Of a stretch of 64,000 nucleotides of DNA, positions 7,850-18,600 are shown in pieces (position 1 is the stretch's first letter; each line of letters opens with the position of its first letter). The notes under the pieces are model-generated. The model was given only the letters and a program-made list of their open reading frames with translations, ran no database searches and was not told the origin of the DNA. Position numbers and translations under genes: made by a program. Origin of the DNA: Kordia sp050633145 (GTDB lineage Bacteria > Bacteroidota > Bacteroidia > Flavobacteriales > Flavobacteriaceae); assembly GCF_050633145.1 (NCBI RefSeq), contig NZ_JBOEFY010000040.1, positions 214,031 to 278,030 of the forward strand. Direction: 5' to 3'.

Positions 7850-10249
7850 ATGTACAAATCTCTTAGAATAGTTGCTTTACTTTTAGTGTATTGCATGTCT
7901 ACTTCTGTATGCAAAGCTCAAGATGTTGATTCGCTAGGAAATTTGTGGATTTTCACCTTAGATAAAAGCAGATCGATGACCGATAAAGGTTTGGGCTTTA
8001 AAGACTATGTTTTTAAGAAACTTTTAGATAAGAAACTCTATTCTGAAATAGATTTCACTAAAGATCAATTTATCTTTTATAATAGTGGTGTTGTATATAT
8101 GCCTGGCAAATCATTTGTTCCTAGCAAAGTGCCAGCATATTTAAAAGGAGAAAATCGAAGAAGTGCCAATTTCCGCGATCGCTTTATTAGAAAAGCTACT
8201 AAAAAATCAACTCCGTATACATTTGAAAACGCAGGTATTTTTGAACGACGTTTTAAAGCAATGTATGGCGTTTGGAATACTAAAAACTTTCCGTATGCAA
8301 CTTCGTTTGTATCATTAATTCAACCGTTGACACTGGCTTCTTTTTTGGAAGATTATAAAGATTTGAATTTACGCAATTACAATAAAATCATATTGTGCAG
8401 TATTACTGATGATGCCGATCAAACCGATCAATGGTTGCAAGATTATAAAACGATTCGAAAGTTTGTTCCCAACAAACAAAAAGAAATCGACAGTACATTA
8501 AGTGCGCTTATTTACAGTCCGTTTAATGTAAATAGTAAAGGTCGTGGTGCGTTTTCAGCGGTCTTTCCTCCTATTGAAAAAAATGGAAAACCAAAACTTT
8601 TTGCGTATGCATATACTACAAGACAAGGTTTGTTACAACCAGCACAAACTACTTCAGCCATTGAAATTAATACGCCAGAAAGCGATGCTATCGAATTAAA
8701 GATAAATTCAGAAATAACTAAGAATCATTTGGTAAAGTTAGATTCTATTCTTGTAAATGATGAATTACTACCACTTTCTTATCCTATCGTTCTAAAAAAA
8801 GATAGCATTCAAAAAATTCCTGTCGTGTTAAATAGTGTATTTGCCAACACAGTTTCACTTCGCGGAATTGGACAACAAATGTATAGGGATGATTTATTGG
8901 GTGAGCGCATTCATAAAATACGCATTCATGAAGAACATACTAATGTATATGCAGCCAACTCTCCACTAAATCGAACAACACTCTATAAAATTGGAGCCAT
9001 TCTATTAGGATTATTGGTATTATGGATTGCATATATCATTTACAAGTTACATCTACCAAAATGTATTATAATTGGTCCATCGGGAGAAACCACAATTATT
9101 AAAAATGGTTTTAAACGTTCTGAAAAGAAGAAAAAAATCCAATACGCAGGATTCACCAAAGAACATGACACTATTACAACTGTACAACTCAAAAATCATT
9201 TTATAACAAACCAACAGTTAGCAGTTGATACTTCATCCTCAAAAAAATGGGTTACAGTAATTTCTAAGAAGAACGTATTATTTATAAATGATGTAGAAGT
9301 ACACGTGTTTAAAAAAGGTGATACCAAGAACATTCAAGGTGTAGAAACCGAATATCACACAGAAATTCGAAAAAGATATGGTAAAAACTATACGATATAC
9401 TTTATTCCATATCCAACAGTTGATACTGTGTTAAATTTCACCATGAAAGAAGATGCTTCTCAAAATGAGTACAATATTCTAGCTGCTGTGATTGAGCAAA
9501 ATGTCCACAAAAGCTTAGAGACATTGCAAAATGAGCGAATGATTAGCGATTTATTTCTAAAAAATGATATTCCAACTACAGCAGATTATATACTGTTGTG
9601 TAACAAAATTCAAACCGATGACACTAGTCTATTATATATAAATGTCATTCGTCCATACAGCTTAAAAACATTTTTACCGATTCAGGTATTAAAGCACTAT
9701 AAAATTAAATTGAATACAACTGATAATTTAGAAGAAATCATCAATCATGAATTGGCAGCCATAGAAAAAGAATTCAAACAGCAACAACATAAAAAAGTAA
9801 AACTGAAAGCGTATTATAGAAAAGAAAGCGATTCAAATCATTTAGTAGCGATTGAGTATCCGTTTTTCCCTGTAAATTTATCGCTTTGTTCTAAAGAAGA
9901 TTACGCTACCAAAGTACAAGTAGCAATGTACAATTCAGTAACATATCACAAAGAAGCTGTAGAAAAAAATACATTGCGTATTAAAATGGAACGACCAAGC
10001 GATGCTACTATTGAACCCTATTCTATTCAATTACTTTGGCATCCGCACAGTGAAGTATATGACATGCATTTGACCGATAGAAAAGAATATGCGATCAATG
10101 GAGAAAATTACTTAGATATCGGAAATCCAGATACGATCACGCTTGACGTGACAAAAAATAATGACCAATATATCATAAAATGTCAAGGACACACGTTGCA
10201 AACAAACGTCCAAGATTATTTTTATAAATCAATATATACAAATGAATAA
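7850..10249 (+). CDS. Membrane-anchored von Willebrand factor A-like protein with cytoplasmic extension
   Basis: The 799-residue protein starts with a signal peptide (about 1-23, cleavage near CKA/Q). A vWA-like domain follows, in which DKSRS (D38, S40, S42) gives the DxSxS metal-ion-dependent adhesion motif. A single membrane helix lies at about 380-398 (IGAILLGLLVLWIAYIIY), followed by some 400 residues predicted to be cytoplasmic. In that topology the vWA domain is periplasmic and could bind a ligand, while the inner part could contact the ATPase encoded next. vWA-MIDAS domains mediate metal-dependent protein contacts; the partner here is not known. The gene starts a packed operon and overlaps the next gene by 8 nt, which suggests translational coupling. 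I do not recognise the C-terminal half. Confidence 0.75.
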   Translation: MYKSLRIVALLLVYCMSTSVCKAQDVDSLGNLWIFTLDKSRSMTDKGLGFKDYVFKKLLDKKLYSEIDFTKDQFIFYNSGVVYMPGKSFVPSKVPAYLKGENRRSANFRDRFIRKATKKSTPYTFENAGIFERRFKAMYGVWNTKNFPYATSFVSLIQPLTLASFLEDYKDLNLRNYNKIILCSITDDADQTDQWLQDYKTIRKFVPNKQKEIDSTLSALIYSPFNVNSKGRGAFSAVFPPIEKNGKPKLFAYAYTTRQGLLQPAQTTSAIEINTPESDAIELKINSEITKNHLVKLDSILVNDELLPLSYPIVLKKDSIQKIPVVLNSVFANTVSLRGIGQQMYRDDLLGERIHKIRIHEEHTNVYAANSPLNRTTLYKIGAILLGLLVLWIAYIIYKLHLPKCIIIGPSGETTIIKNGFKRSEKKKKIQYAGFTKEHDTITTVQLKNHFITNQQLAVDTSSSKKWVTVISKKNVLFINDVEVHVFKKGDTKNIQGVETEYHTEIRKRYGKNYTIYFIPYPTVDTVLNFTMKEDASQNEYNILAAVIEQNVHKSLETLQNERMISDLFLKNDIPTTADYILLCNKIQTDDTSLLYINVIRPYSLKTFLPIQVLKHYKIKLNTTDNLEEIINHELAAIEKEFKQQQHKKVKLKAYYRKESDSNHLVAIEYPFFPVNLSLCSKEDYATKVQVAMYNSVTYHKEAVEKNTLRIKMERPSDATIEPYSIQLLWHPHSEVYDMHLTDRKEYAINGENYLDIGNPDTITLDVTKNNDQYIIKCQGHTLQTNVQDYFYKSIYTNE

Positions 10250-12884
10250 TAGATTTTTGCCTATTAAAGTCGCCAACAAAGAATTATCGATCAATTTAAG
10301 TATTGATCCGAAGTCTTGGTATGATCCAGCGTTTGTAGTGGTAAATAGCAATAATAAATTGCTGCTTTCCATTCCTGAAAAAACGTCTATTATTCCAGAA
10401 ACAAATCGTAAAACCTCCTTAAACCCTAGCGTTTTAAATGAACAACTGTTAGACGTTGATGGAGTTCCTGTGTGGGAAGTTACTATTGGTTTGGGAGATT
10501 ATGCCGAAGATGCACAAGGAGAAATAGGTACGTATTTTACTGGAGAAACGAATAATGCTCGAAAACAAGGTTTAAAGCTCAACTTTACAGGAAATAGCAT
10601 TCGAACTTTATCCGATTGGGGCGCAATTCATGTACATTTTACATATAAAGAAAAAGACGAAGAAATGCGTTTTGGTTCTTGCTATTTAATTGTAAGCAAA
10701 GAAGAAAACAAATTTGGTAGTTTAAATATTGATTTAGGATCAGAAGCTACACAAATGGCGTATTTACCTATTGAAAAACATTCGCCAGGTATTAGCCCAG
10801 TGGCAACAAATATTTCTATCATTAATGAAATCAAAAAAGGATACGCAGCACTTAACGTAGGTGATCATAAAACCGATTATATTCAACGTGACAAAACGGA
10901 TGAAGATTTATACAAAACAGGGAAAATCATTTATAAAAAACAAGGAGCTTTATCTCCAAGTTATGACGATCCTTCATGTGTAATGGCTTTATTGTCCGAT
11001 CGTACATTTCTCGATCCTACGCGTATTGCCAACTATAACCAAGCCAACAATGCAATGCTTTGGAATTGGAAAACGCACGAACGCGAATACACAGGAACTG
11101 CAAACGTATTGAACGAAAAGGAAACCTATCTTGAAAAAATTCAGGACAACTTAACAATGATTGGCAACTTGAAACTCGCGTACTTAGATCCTTCTGCTGG
11201 TATCAATATTGAGTTGGATGGCAAAGGAATGACAGGCGGAACCAAAAGTGAAGACAATCTGGTAGAACTCATCTCGTATATCTATCAAATTTTGATCGGA
11301 ATTGGAACACGCGAAATGAAGAAAGGAAAAAATGCCTTGTTTATGCGTTTATTATTATTAATGCCAAATGTGTACGATCAAGATCGTGTGAATACTATTT
11401 TAAGGAGTCTGAATGAAAAATTCAATAAAAAATTCATAGAACAATATTTCACAAAACGCGGCAAAATAGAAATGGTAAAAACACCAATTGTCATCGAAGC
11501 TTTTGCTATTTCGGAAAGTGATGCTTCTTTAATTGGGTATTTGCGAAACAACTCATTACGAGTCGATAAAAAACGAGAAGACATTACTATCAACGATCGT
11601 TTTTTAATCATTGATGCCGGAAGAGGAACAATCGATTATTCAATTTTAGAATTTCAAGGAAGTGAATCCTATAGTTGTATAGATCGTGGTGGAATGGCTG
11701 GCGCAGGACAATATTTGACGAATATCTTCTTAAAAGCTGTCGGAAGTTTATTTACCGAAAAATATGGAAGTCCCGAAAAATATAGTGCATTCATTCAACG
11801 TGTAGATATGGTGCAAGCACTTGCCTTGGAAGAATTCTACGAGCGTTTAAAAATGAACTATTCCATAGAATATCATAAAAATATTGAAGAAGAACCTTTC
11901 TTTCAGCAGTTTTTACAACATATTGACAATGCTGATGATCGCCTCGCTATTGAAGTACTCCAAAAGAGTTTTGATCAGTTGGACAAAGACAATGCATGGG
12001 TTTTCACCTTAGACAGACCAAAGGATTTTATTGAAGCACAATCGCTGCATTTGGTAGAAGCACTCGTTGAAAATTTGGTGGAAGGAAATCAAGGTGCACT
12101 TATAACTGACATTAAATATATTGTACTAAGTGGTCGTGGAATGAAATTCGATTTATTCCGATCGCAACTGCAAACAACATTAGAAAAGCGCATCAAATAC
12201 ACACCAATAAAAAACTGGTTAGGAAAAGTGAAAGACTACAAATCTGTGATTTTTCCTGATTTTATGAGTTCGAAAGATTTAAAGAAAAAAGCCGTAAACC
12301 TAAAGCGTATTACCAACTTCTCCGTGAACTCAAACAGTAATTTATTGATTACGTTTGACAATGAATCGGAAAACAATTCGTTATTTTCTGGTGTAGACAT
12401 CGATAAAGATCAGTTAAAACGATTCAATTATCACTATTCAGCAGACAGAAGTCAAAACAAAGATCATTCTGACGATGAAATTACGAGTATTTACTATTTA
12501 GGAATGCAATCGGATTTTGCCTTTTTATTACAAAGTGATGCAAATGCGTTTTATCCTGCACAAGCAGATAGATACAACGATTATAGAAACTTTTTAAATG
12601 ATACACTCTTTGGACCAGGGAAATCTATGACTTCTGATCCAGAAATGTACAACCGATTTATCAAAGAAATCTCATACTTAGGAATCAACAAAACTGTACA
12701 GAAATCGAAACAGACAAATGTCGAATTTGAAATTCCTAAGAAAAAAGAATCAGAAACAATCATTTTGCCCGAAACTCAACAAAGAAAAGAAGAAGACAGT
12801 ACTGAAAACTTCTTACTGACAACAAAAAAAGAAATAAAAGATAGCAACAATAAGAAAAGTTCTGGCGATCTTTTAGACGATTAA
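10242..12884 (+). CDS. Hsp70/actin-superfamily ATPase-like protein
   Basis: The 880-residue protein has no signal peptide or membrane helix and is predicted cytosolic. Three blocks of the actin/Hsp70 nucleotide fold are visible: phosphate-1 LNIDLGSEATQ (D164, G166, S167), phosphate-2 FLIIDAGRGTIDYSI (D458, G460, G462, T463) and the adenosine loop YIVLSGRGMKFD (S630-G633). The spacing is wider than in DnaK (about 294 residues between the two phosphate loops), so there is a large insertion. The C-terminal 80 residues are charged and low in complexity, and there is no recognisable DnaK substrate-binding domain. It may be related to SrfB-type proteins, which I cannot verify. Sandwiched between two bitopic membrane proteins, it could form a cytoplasmic motor or switch for the operon's envelope machinery. 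Confidence 0.7.
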   Translation: MNNRFLPIKVANKELSINLSIDPKSWYDPAFVVVNSNNKLLLSIPEKTSIIPETNRKTSLNPSVLNEQLLDVDGVPVWEVTIGLGDYAEDAQGEIGTYFTGETNNARKQGLKLNFTGNSIRTLSDWGAIHVHFTYKEKDEEMRFGSCYLIVSKEENKFGSLNIDLGSEATQMAYLPIEKHSPGISPVATNISIINEIKKGYAALNVGDHKTDYIQRDKTDEDLYKTGKIIYKKQGALSPSYDDPSCVMALLSDRTFLDPTRIANYNQANNAMLWNWKTHEREYTGTANVLNEKETYLEKIQDNLTMIGNLKLAYLDPSAGINIELDGKGMTGGTKSEDNLVELISYIYQILIGIGTREMKKGKNALFMRLLLLMPNVYDQDRVNTILRSLNEKFNKKFIEQYFTKRGKIEMVKTPIVIEAFAISESDASLIGYLRNNSLRVDKKREDITINDRFLIIDAGRGTIDYSILEFQGSESYSCIDRGGMAGAGQYLTNIFLKAVGSLFTEKYGSPEKYSAFIQRVDMVQALALEEFYERLKMNYSIEYHKNIEEEPFFQQFLQHIDNADDRLAIEVLQKSFDQLDKDNAWVFTLDRPKDFIEAQSLHLVEALVENLVEGNQGALITDIKYIVLSGRGMKFDLFRSQLQTTLEKRIKYTPIKNWLGKVKDYKSVIFPDFMSSKDLKKKAVNLKRITNFSVNSNSNLLITFDNESENNSLFSGVDIDKDQLKRFNYHYSADRSQNKDHSDDEITSIYYLGMQSDFAFLLQSDANAFYPAQADRYNDYRNFLNDTLFGPGKSMTSDPEMYNRFIKEISYLGINKTVQKSKQTNVEFEIPKKKESETIILPETQQRKEEDSTENFLLTTKKEIKDSNNKKSSGDLLDD

Positions 12885-12902
12885 ATTAATAAGCATACAC
12901 CG

Positions 12903-15602
12903 ATGATGAATAAAAAAACGCTAAATACCATACTTTACGCAGTAGTTTTACTCCTTTTTATCCTGTTGTTTATTTTTACAGGATCGTCAAAAAGTATAAG
13001 TAAACAGCTGAATTCCGCTTCTGCAGAACAAAGCATATCTAACGCTGAAGCTATTGAGAAGCTCCAATTAAAACCATACAACGAACTTCAAAACGAAGTT
13101 GCAGGTTTACAAGCAAAAGCAAACGATTCTACCAATGTGCTCTACTTTAAAAAAAGTGGAAAAACGGTAACTGTACAACTAATTGATAATAGTGGAACTG
13201 CTACACAACCTATTGTACTAACATTAAATGCTACCGATGCATATAACTTTAACTTCTCTGAATATAGCAACGGTAATTTTGCCATGCTTACAAACTCAAA
13301 CATTGGAAATGTAGCATTAACAGCAAATTCCAAATGGACAGAAAGTAAATATGCTTCTGCAAACTTTCCAAAATTACTTGGTTGGAATGCCGCTTTCGCT
13401 GAAAAGTTTAAAACGCTTCGTAAACAAAAAGTAACTCAAAACAATGCAGAAGTAAATGCAAACAATACAAAATCTATTCATTTCTTTCTTTGGAGTACGA
13501 TTGAATACATGAAATCTGAAAGCAAAGACAAATTTCATTACACAATAGCAAAAGACAACGAAAAATATACTGTTACTTCTGAATTCTTTGAATTTGATCA
13601 TAAAGAGCCAAAAGTCAATCACAAAAATGACTCTATACAACAAATAAAAGACTACAAGGATAAATTCAAAAATGCAACTTTAAAAAGCTTTGTGTTTACA
13701 AAAAATGGTGCTGAACTTACATTGGTTGCAAACGATGAAACCATTTCAATTCCAATTCGTTCAGGCGATGCCACAAGCATTACTACTATTGGAAAAGTAG
13801 ATCCGACAGTTGAAGAAACTACAAAAAAAGTCTTAGCGCCTATATTAACGAATTTGAAAAAAACGAATGCTTCCTTTAAAGATTGGAACCAAAATCAATA
13901 CAAAAAAGAATCATTTTCTCAAGCGCTCGATTTACCTATTAGTACTTCCAGATGGAAACAATTTATAGCAGTAAACAAAGCGGAAGATTTGTTTGACTTC
14001 TTTATGGAAACCATTGCTTTTCAGCTAGATGAAACCAATAACAACACTGTAACGCTTGAAGCCAATACCATTTCGCATGAAACTACTAGTACACTTTCTA
14101 CTGTTGGAAATTCGCTACTCACACGTTTATTGCTCGGATTAGGAGTCTTGACTTCGTTGTTTTTATTGGTGAAAGAAAATGTATTCAACAAAACTAAAGT
14201 TGAAACTGAAAGCGAAGTTGAAGCCGAGACTGAAGATAGAACGATTGGAAATGTACAAGAACGTGAGGTAGTTACAGAAACTCCGAAACCTACAAAAACA
14301 GACGCAGAAATCATTCAACAGAAACTAAACGGCATCAACTCATTGCATGAAGTTTCTAAACTTCCGTGGAAATCTGGTGTAGATAAGGAATTGAGATTTT
14401 TAATCGAACATCAAGAAACTTCTAAAAAGATAATTTCCGCAAAGGACAAAGATGAAACTGCTTTTCTTAAGACATTAAAAGAAGTATATCCTTCACAAAT
14501 AGAAAAATTAGCTTCACAAAAAGAGAATGCTGAATTGTGGAATGCATTTACTTCAATAAAAGATAAAGGTGAGCTCAAAAGTTTCTTAAAAAAGAAAAAA
14601 GAAGTCATTAAAGGATTGCCAAATCTATTAGAAATTGGTTTTAAATATGAATCTATTGACAATGCTAAAACATTTGCAGAAGCATTGAAAATACTGGAAC
14701 AAGACAAGAAATTCAAAAAAGATGTAGAAGTATTATTGAAACTGAAAGAAAAATATCCGAACGATTCAATTGATACAATTATTACTGCTACGTTGAGTAG
14801 TAATTCGAGTTTACGAAACGGTGCCGACAAAGCGAATTCTATTAGTGAGTTGCTGCAACACCTAAATACTTGGTATAAATCCTTTAGTAATAGAGATTCT
14901 AAATGGAAACCTGTCATTGACGATATTTCTAAAAAACAACAAGCAGTTCAAACAGAAAGTAACACGCCTGATAAATTACATAAGATTGAAGAAGCATACA
15001 ATTTGGTTTTCAACGGAAAAGAAAAGAACACCGAAAAATTGTTATCGCTACTAAAAGAAACAAAACAAAAACTGCAACAAGACAGTTTACAACAAGTTGA
15101 AGCTGTAAAAAAAGTTTCCGCAGACAAAATTCAAATGGCAGAAAAAACCGCTTCCGATCAAATTGCAACTATCAAATCGCAAGCAAAACAAGCCTATGAA
15201 GCGTTGGAAGTTTCTAAGAAAGCGACTGACAATAACAATAAATTAGCCGAAAAGTACTTTGCAAACTTGTACGATCCGCATATCAAAGAATTCCAAAACA
15301 AAGCACGCGATTTTGACAATGCAGAATTAACGAAACGTTTAGCTTTTATTGCGTTTAACGCGATGGATTTGGCAAAATTTGTCAATGATAATTGGAGTGC
15401 AGACAACAAAACAGAAGGTAATATTCGACGAATTTTAAAGAGAGAATCGCTTACAGAAGTTCCAAAAGAAAACTTTGATCCAAATACGGCAACGAGTTAT
15501 ATAAACACCATTGTGGCGTTTCTCCACAAAAACGGCGTCAACGAAATTGAACATTTGATTGACGGAATTGACATCAACGAAGAATTGAAAGGTTTACACT
15601 AA
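12903..15602 (+). CDS. Bitopic membrane protein with periplasmic domain and long cytoplasmic helical region
   Basis: I do not recognise the family. The 899-residue protein has an N-terminal membrane helix (about 9-27, TILYAVVLLLFILLFIFTG), a mixed, probably periplasmic domain (about 30-400) and a second helix near 406-423 (RLLLGLGVLTSLFLLV). An acidic linker rich in E and T follows, then a long helical, coiled-coil-like cytoplasmic region; about 690-790 is rich in K, Q, E and A heptads. It lies 18 nt after the ATPase gene and 14 nt before the SEDS-PBP gene. Its two-helix topology puts one domain on each side of the inner membrane. A scaffold linking the ATPase to the synthase is a reasonable inference. 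Confidence 0.65.
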   Translation: MMNKKTLNTILYAVVLLLFILLFIFTGSSKSISKQLNSASAEQSISNAEAIEKLQLKPYNELQNEVAGLQAKANDSTNVLYFKKSGKTVTVQLIDNSGTATQPIVLTLNATDAYNFNFSEYSNGNFAMLTNSNIGNVALTANSKWTESKYASANFPKLLGWNAAFAEKFKTLRKQKVTQNNAEVNANNTKSIHFFLWSTIEYMKSESKDKFHYTIAKDNEKYTVTSEFFEFDHKEPKVNHKNDSIQQIKDYKDKFKNATLKSFVFTKNGAELTLVANDETISIPIRSGDATSITTIGKVDPTVEETTKKVLAPILTNLKKTNASFKDWNQNQYKKESFSQALDLPISTSRWKQFIAVNKAEDLFDFFMETIAFQLDETNNNTVTLEANTISHETTSTLSTVGNSLLTRLLLGLGVLTSLFLLVKENVFNKTKVETESEVEAETEDRTIGNVQEREVVTETPKPTKTDAEIIQQKLNGINSLHEVSKLPWKSGVDKELRFLIEHQETSKKIISAKDKDETAFLKTLKEVYPSQIEKLASQKENAELWNAFTSIKDKGELKSFLKKKKEVIKGLPNLLEIGFKYESIDNAKTFAEALKILEQDKKFKKDVEVLLKLKEKYPNDSIDTIITATLSSNSSLRNGADKANSISELLQHLNTWYKSFSNRDSKWKPVIDDISKKQQAVQTESNTPDKLHKIEEAYNLVFNGKEKNTEKLLSLLKETKQKLQQDSLQQVEAVKKVSADKIQMAEKTASDQIATIKSQAKQAYEALEVSKKATDNNNKLAEKYFANLYDPHIKEFQNKARDFDNAELTKRLAFIAFNAMDLAKFVNDNWSADNKTEGNIRRILKRESLTEVPKENFDPNTATSYINTIVAFLHKNGVNEIEHLIDGIDINEELKGLH

Positions 15603-15616
15603 AAAAAGGAAATCCC

Positions 15617-18600
15617 ATGCTCAGTTTTTATTTACTTTTCAGTATTGTATGCTTGCTTGCAGTCTTGCTATTTTCGTCGTCACAAAACAACGGAAAAAAG
15701 ATCATGCTGTTTTCGCTTACAGCATTATTAATAGTAAGCGTGTGGGTTTTGGCGCGTTATATTCGATCGAGCGATACAGAGTTCTATAAAAATGTAGAAA
15801 CACATGCTATAGAACATTTAGGCTACGATTTTTCCAATACACACGAGTTAAATTTGATGAATGCAGACAAACCTGCAAACGCCTTATTTGATGAAGAACA
15901 AGGGAAATTTACCATCAAAGTAGATTCAACAAATACAGAAACACCTTTTGAACTCACCTATGAAGATTTAGGAAAACCGTTGTTGGTTTCTATAAATGAT
16001 GCAGGAACAAACTATAAAATCGCGAATGAATCACTTCCTGTTTGGAATCCACAACAAGATTTAGACATTCCGTTTTCTAGCAATCGAAAATTATCTTGTT
16101 CTTATTATTTAAACGACAAAAAAGAGCATTTTTTCATTTTTAAATTTAATGAAAACATCAAAAATGGAGAACAAGTAATCGATACAATCAAACGCAGCAA
16201 ACTTACTATTGGCTATCCGATATTGGATATGGTAGAAGCTAGTTTTGACATTGAATTGACCGAATCGGAAATTGAAACTTTAGAGGAAACTTATATTGTA
16301 CGACATACCATTTACAGCAATCCTAGCGGAAAAACGGCTGCACCTTTACACTTGTACACAGGGAAATTGTTAGAGAAGGTAAAAAACGTACGTTTAAATT
16401 CGCAAACGCTACAACCACTTCCGAAACAGCAAAAAATTATACTGAAAGACAAAAGCTATTTCTACATCGGAATTGGTCAAAATAAAAGTAAAAAGTTACA
16501 AGTACACTACCAACCAAATCGTTCGCGACTCAATCATAAATCGCCTGTTCGTTATCCGTTATACTTCAATGATTCTATCGCTACGGCAGAATTGCTCATT
16601 TCCACTTCTGTAGATGATATCATAAAAAGTTCGCGCGAATACAGCGGAGTCATCAATTTTGAAGGAAGAAGCACCTTCAACAATCGATATCACATCAACG
16701 CGTCTTTAAAATATGCCATTGAAGATGGACAAACACAATTAAACGCGATTAAAATTGATAACAATTCGGGCGATCTCAAACTAGAAGAAATTCAAGAAAA
16801 CCAACCGTTTGTACTCAAAACAAACACCAAAGCGGTTGATTATATCGTGCAAGTCAAAAACTACAATAACAACACCTTGACAAGCTGGTATTGGATTCCG
16901 TTTTTCATCTTGTGTATTGCGGCGCTATTCTTTTACTTTCTAATTCACAAATGGAGAAAAAGCATTGGCTTTTCAGGGAAAAGTGATGCTTCTGAAAGTA
17001 AATTACTCAATGCGCTCAAAATTGAATACACTATCTATTGGGTCATTACGGTTTTCTTAACCGTTCGTATTTATTTATTGTGGCGAATGTACGCGTTTCC
17101 GCCATTGGAAGACATTACCTTCTTTGAATTTCAAGAACTTCAAAACATGGCTTCTTTTACATGGAGCATCATTGCATTGATTGGATTCTTAGTATTCCGA
17201 TTCGCGTATTTCTATATAAAAACACAAGAAATTCCAATTCCTTTTACGCATTTGCTAGAAGCATTTGTAGATAAAATCAACCTAAAATCGTTATACGTTA
17301 AAATTGGAATCCTTTTCGGAATTTGGATTGCAGTTTTCACCTTTTTATTTATAGCAAAAGTTGCCATCGGTTTTGTATTCATCTTGGCTTCCATCCTACT
17401 GCCGTTATTTACATTTATATATATTGACAGTAAAATTCCTGAAGATCCGAACGATTCTATTTGGACAATGTTTGGAAAACGTTTGATTAATTTCGGAATT
17501 TATGTTGGAATCTACTTGGCCTTTGATGCAGGGTTTTGTTTGATTGCACTTGCCATTGGTTCTTTTTACTTTTTGATAAAAAACACGTATTTCTTATTGA
17601 AACAGAAACCGTGGCGACGTAAAAAATATGCGATTCTCACAGGGTTTTATTTGTTCGTATTTTTCTGTGTATTCTTTGCACATTACATCATTCCGCAAAT
17701 TCCAGGTTTAAAAAATGCAAGTAATGGGCGAATTGCCGCCAGAGGAAAAATTATTTACACAACACCTGGAGAAATGCTGTTGGATGCAGATTTTAATTCG
17801 ACCAAAGCAAGACGTATTTTGTGGGCTTCTGAAAGTCATTGGTTTGCCAACAACCATTTGTATGAACGTGTAAAAAACAAAGCTGGGTATCATTTTCCAA
17901 ATATTCGTACGCAGTACAATTCTAGAGGTGTGAGTCTTACGGTGCAAACACGAGAATTTGTCGTTTTACGTTATTTAATTTTTGAACATAATATTTGGTT
18001 GCCAATCTTATTAATCGCACATTTTTTAGCTCTATTACTCGTTGTAGGCTATTATTATTATCCGAAAAAGCACGCAGATCCAATTGACTACTTTAAAACC
18101 TTAGGCGCAGTTTCACTGTTTCTAATTTTAAGCATCATCATGTATTTGGTGTGTATCAATAGTGTCATTTTTATTGGGCAAGATTTTCCATTCTTAACCT
18201 TAACAGGAAAAGCAGCCATTGTAATTCCGTTTGTGTTAATTGGATATTTGATCTTTCATCTGAATTATAAAAACATTGAAAACGTACAACAAAAAGCACC
18301 TGCAAACATTCGAATTCCTGCTTTTGTCTTAACAACTGTACTTACGTTTATCATTGGTGGAAAAGTTTGGAGTGCAGTGAGCGCCATGGACGACCCGAAT
18401 ATGATTACGCATGAAGCAACACAGCCTGTTGAGCGATTGAAAGGCTTTGTAGATATTATGAATTCGGATTTTAAAACCATTCAAAAAGAATACAAACGTT
18501 CCAAGCGATTGGGAAGTTTAAATTACAAGCATATTCCTGAAATTTTAGATACTTACTTGGGCGATACTGAAGAAGCTCGATTTAAGAAAATTGACACAAT

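Noticed and set aside
14411..14917. 168-codon minus-strand open frame
   Set aside because: It is antisense to the Lys/Glu-rich helical region of the bitopic protein; its Leu/Phe/Ser-rich composition is the usual mirror of such a region.
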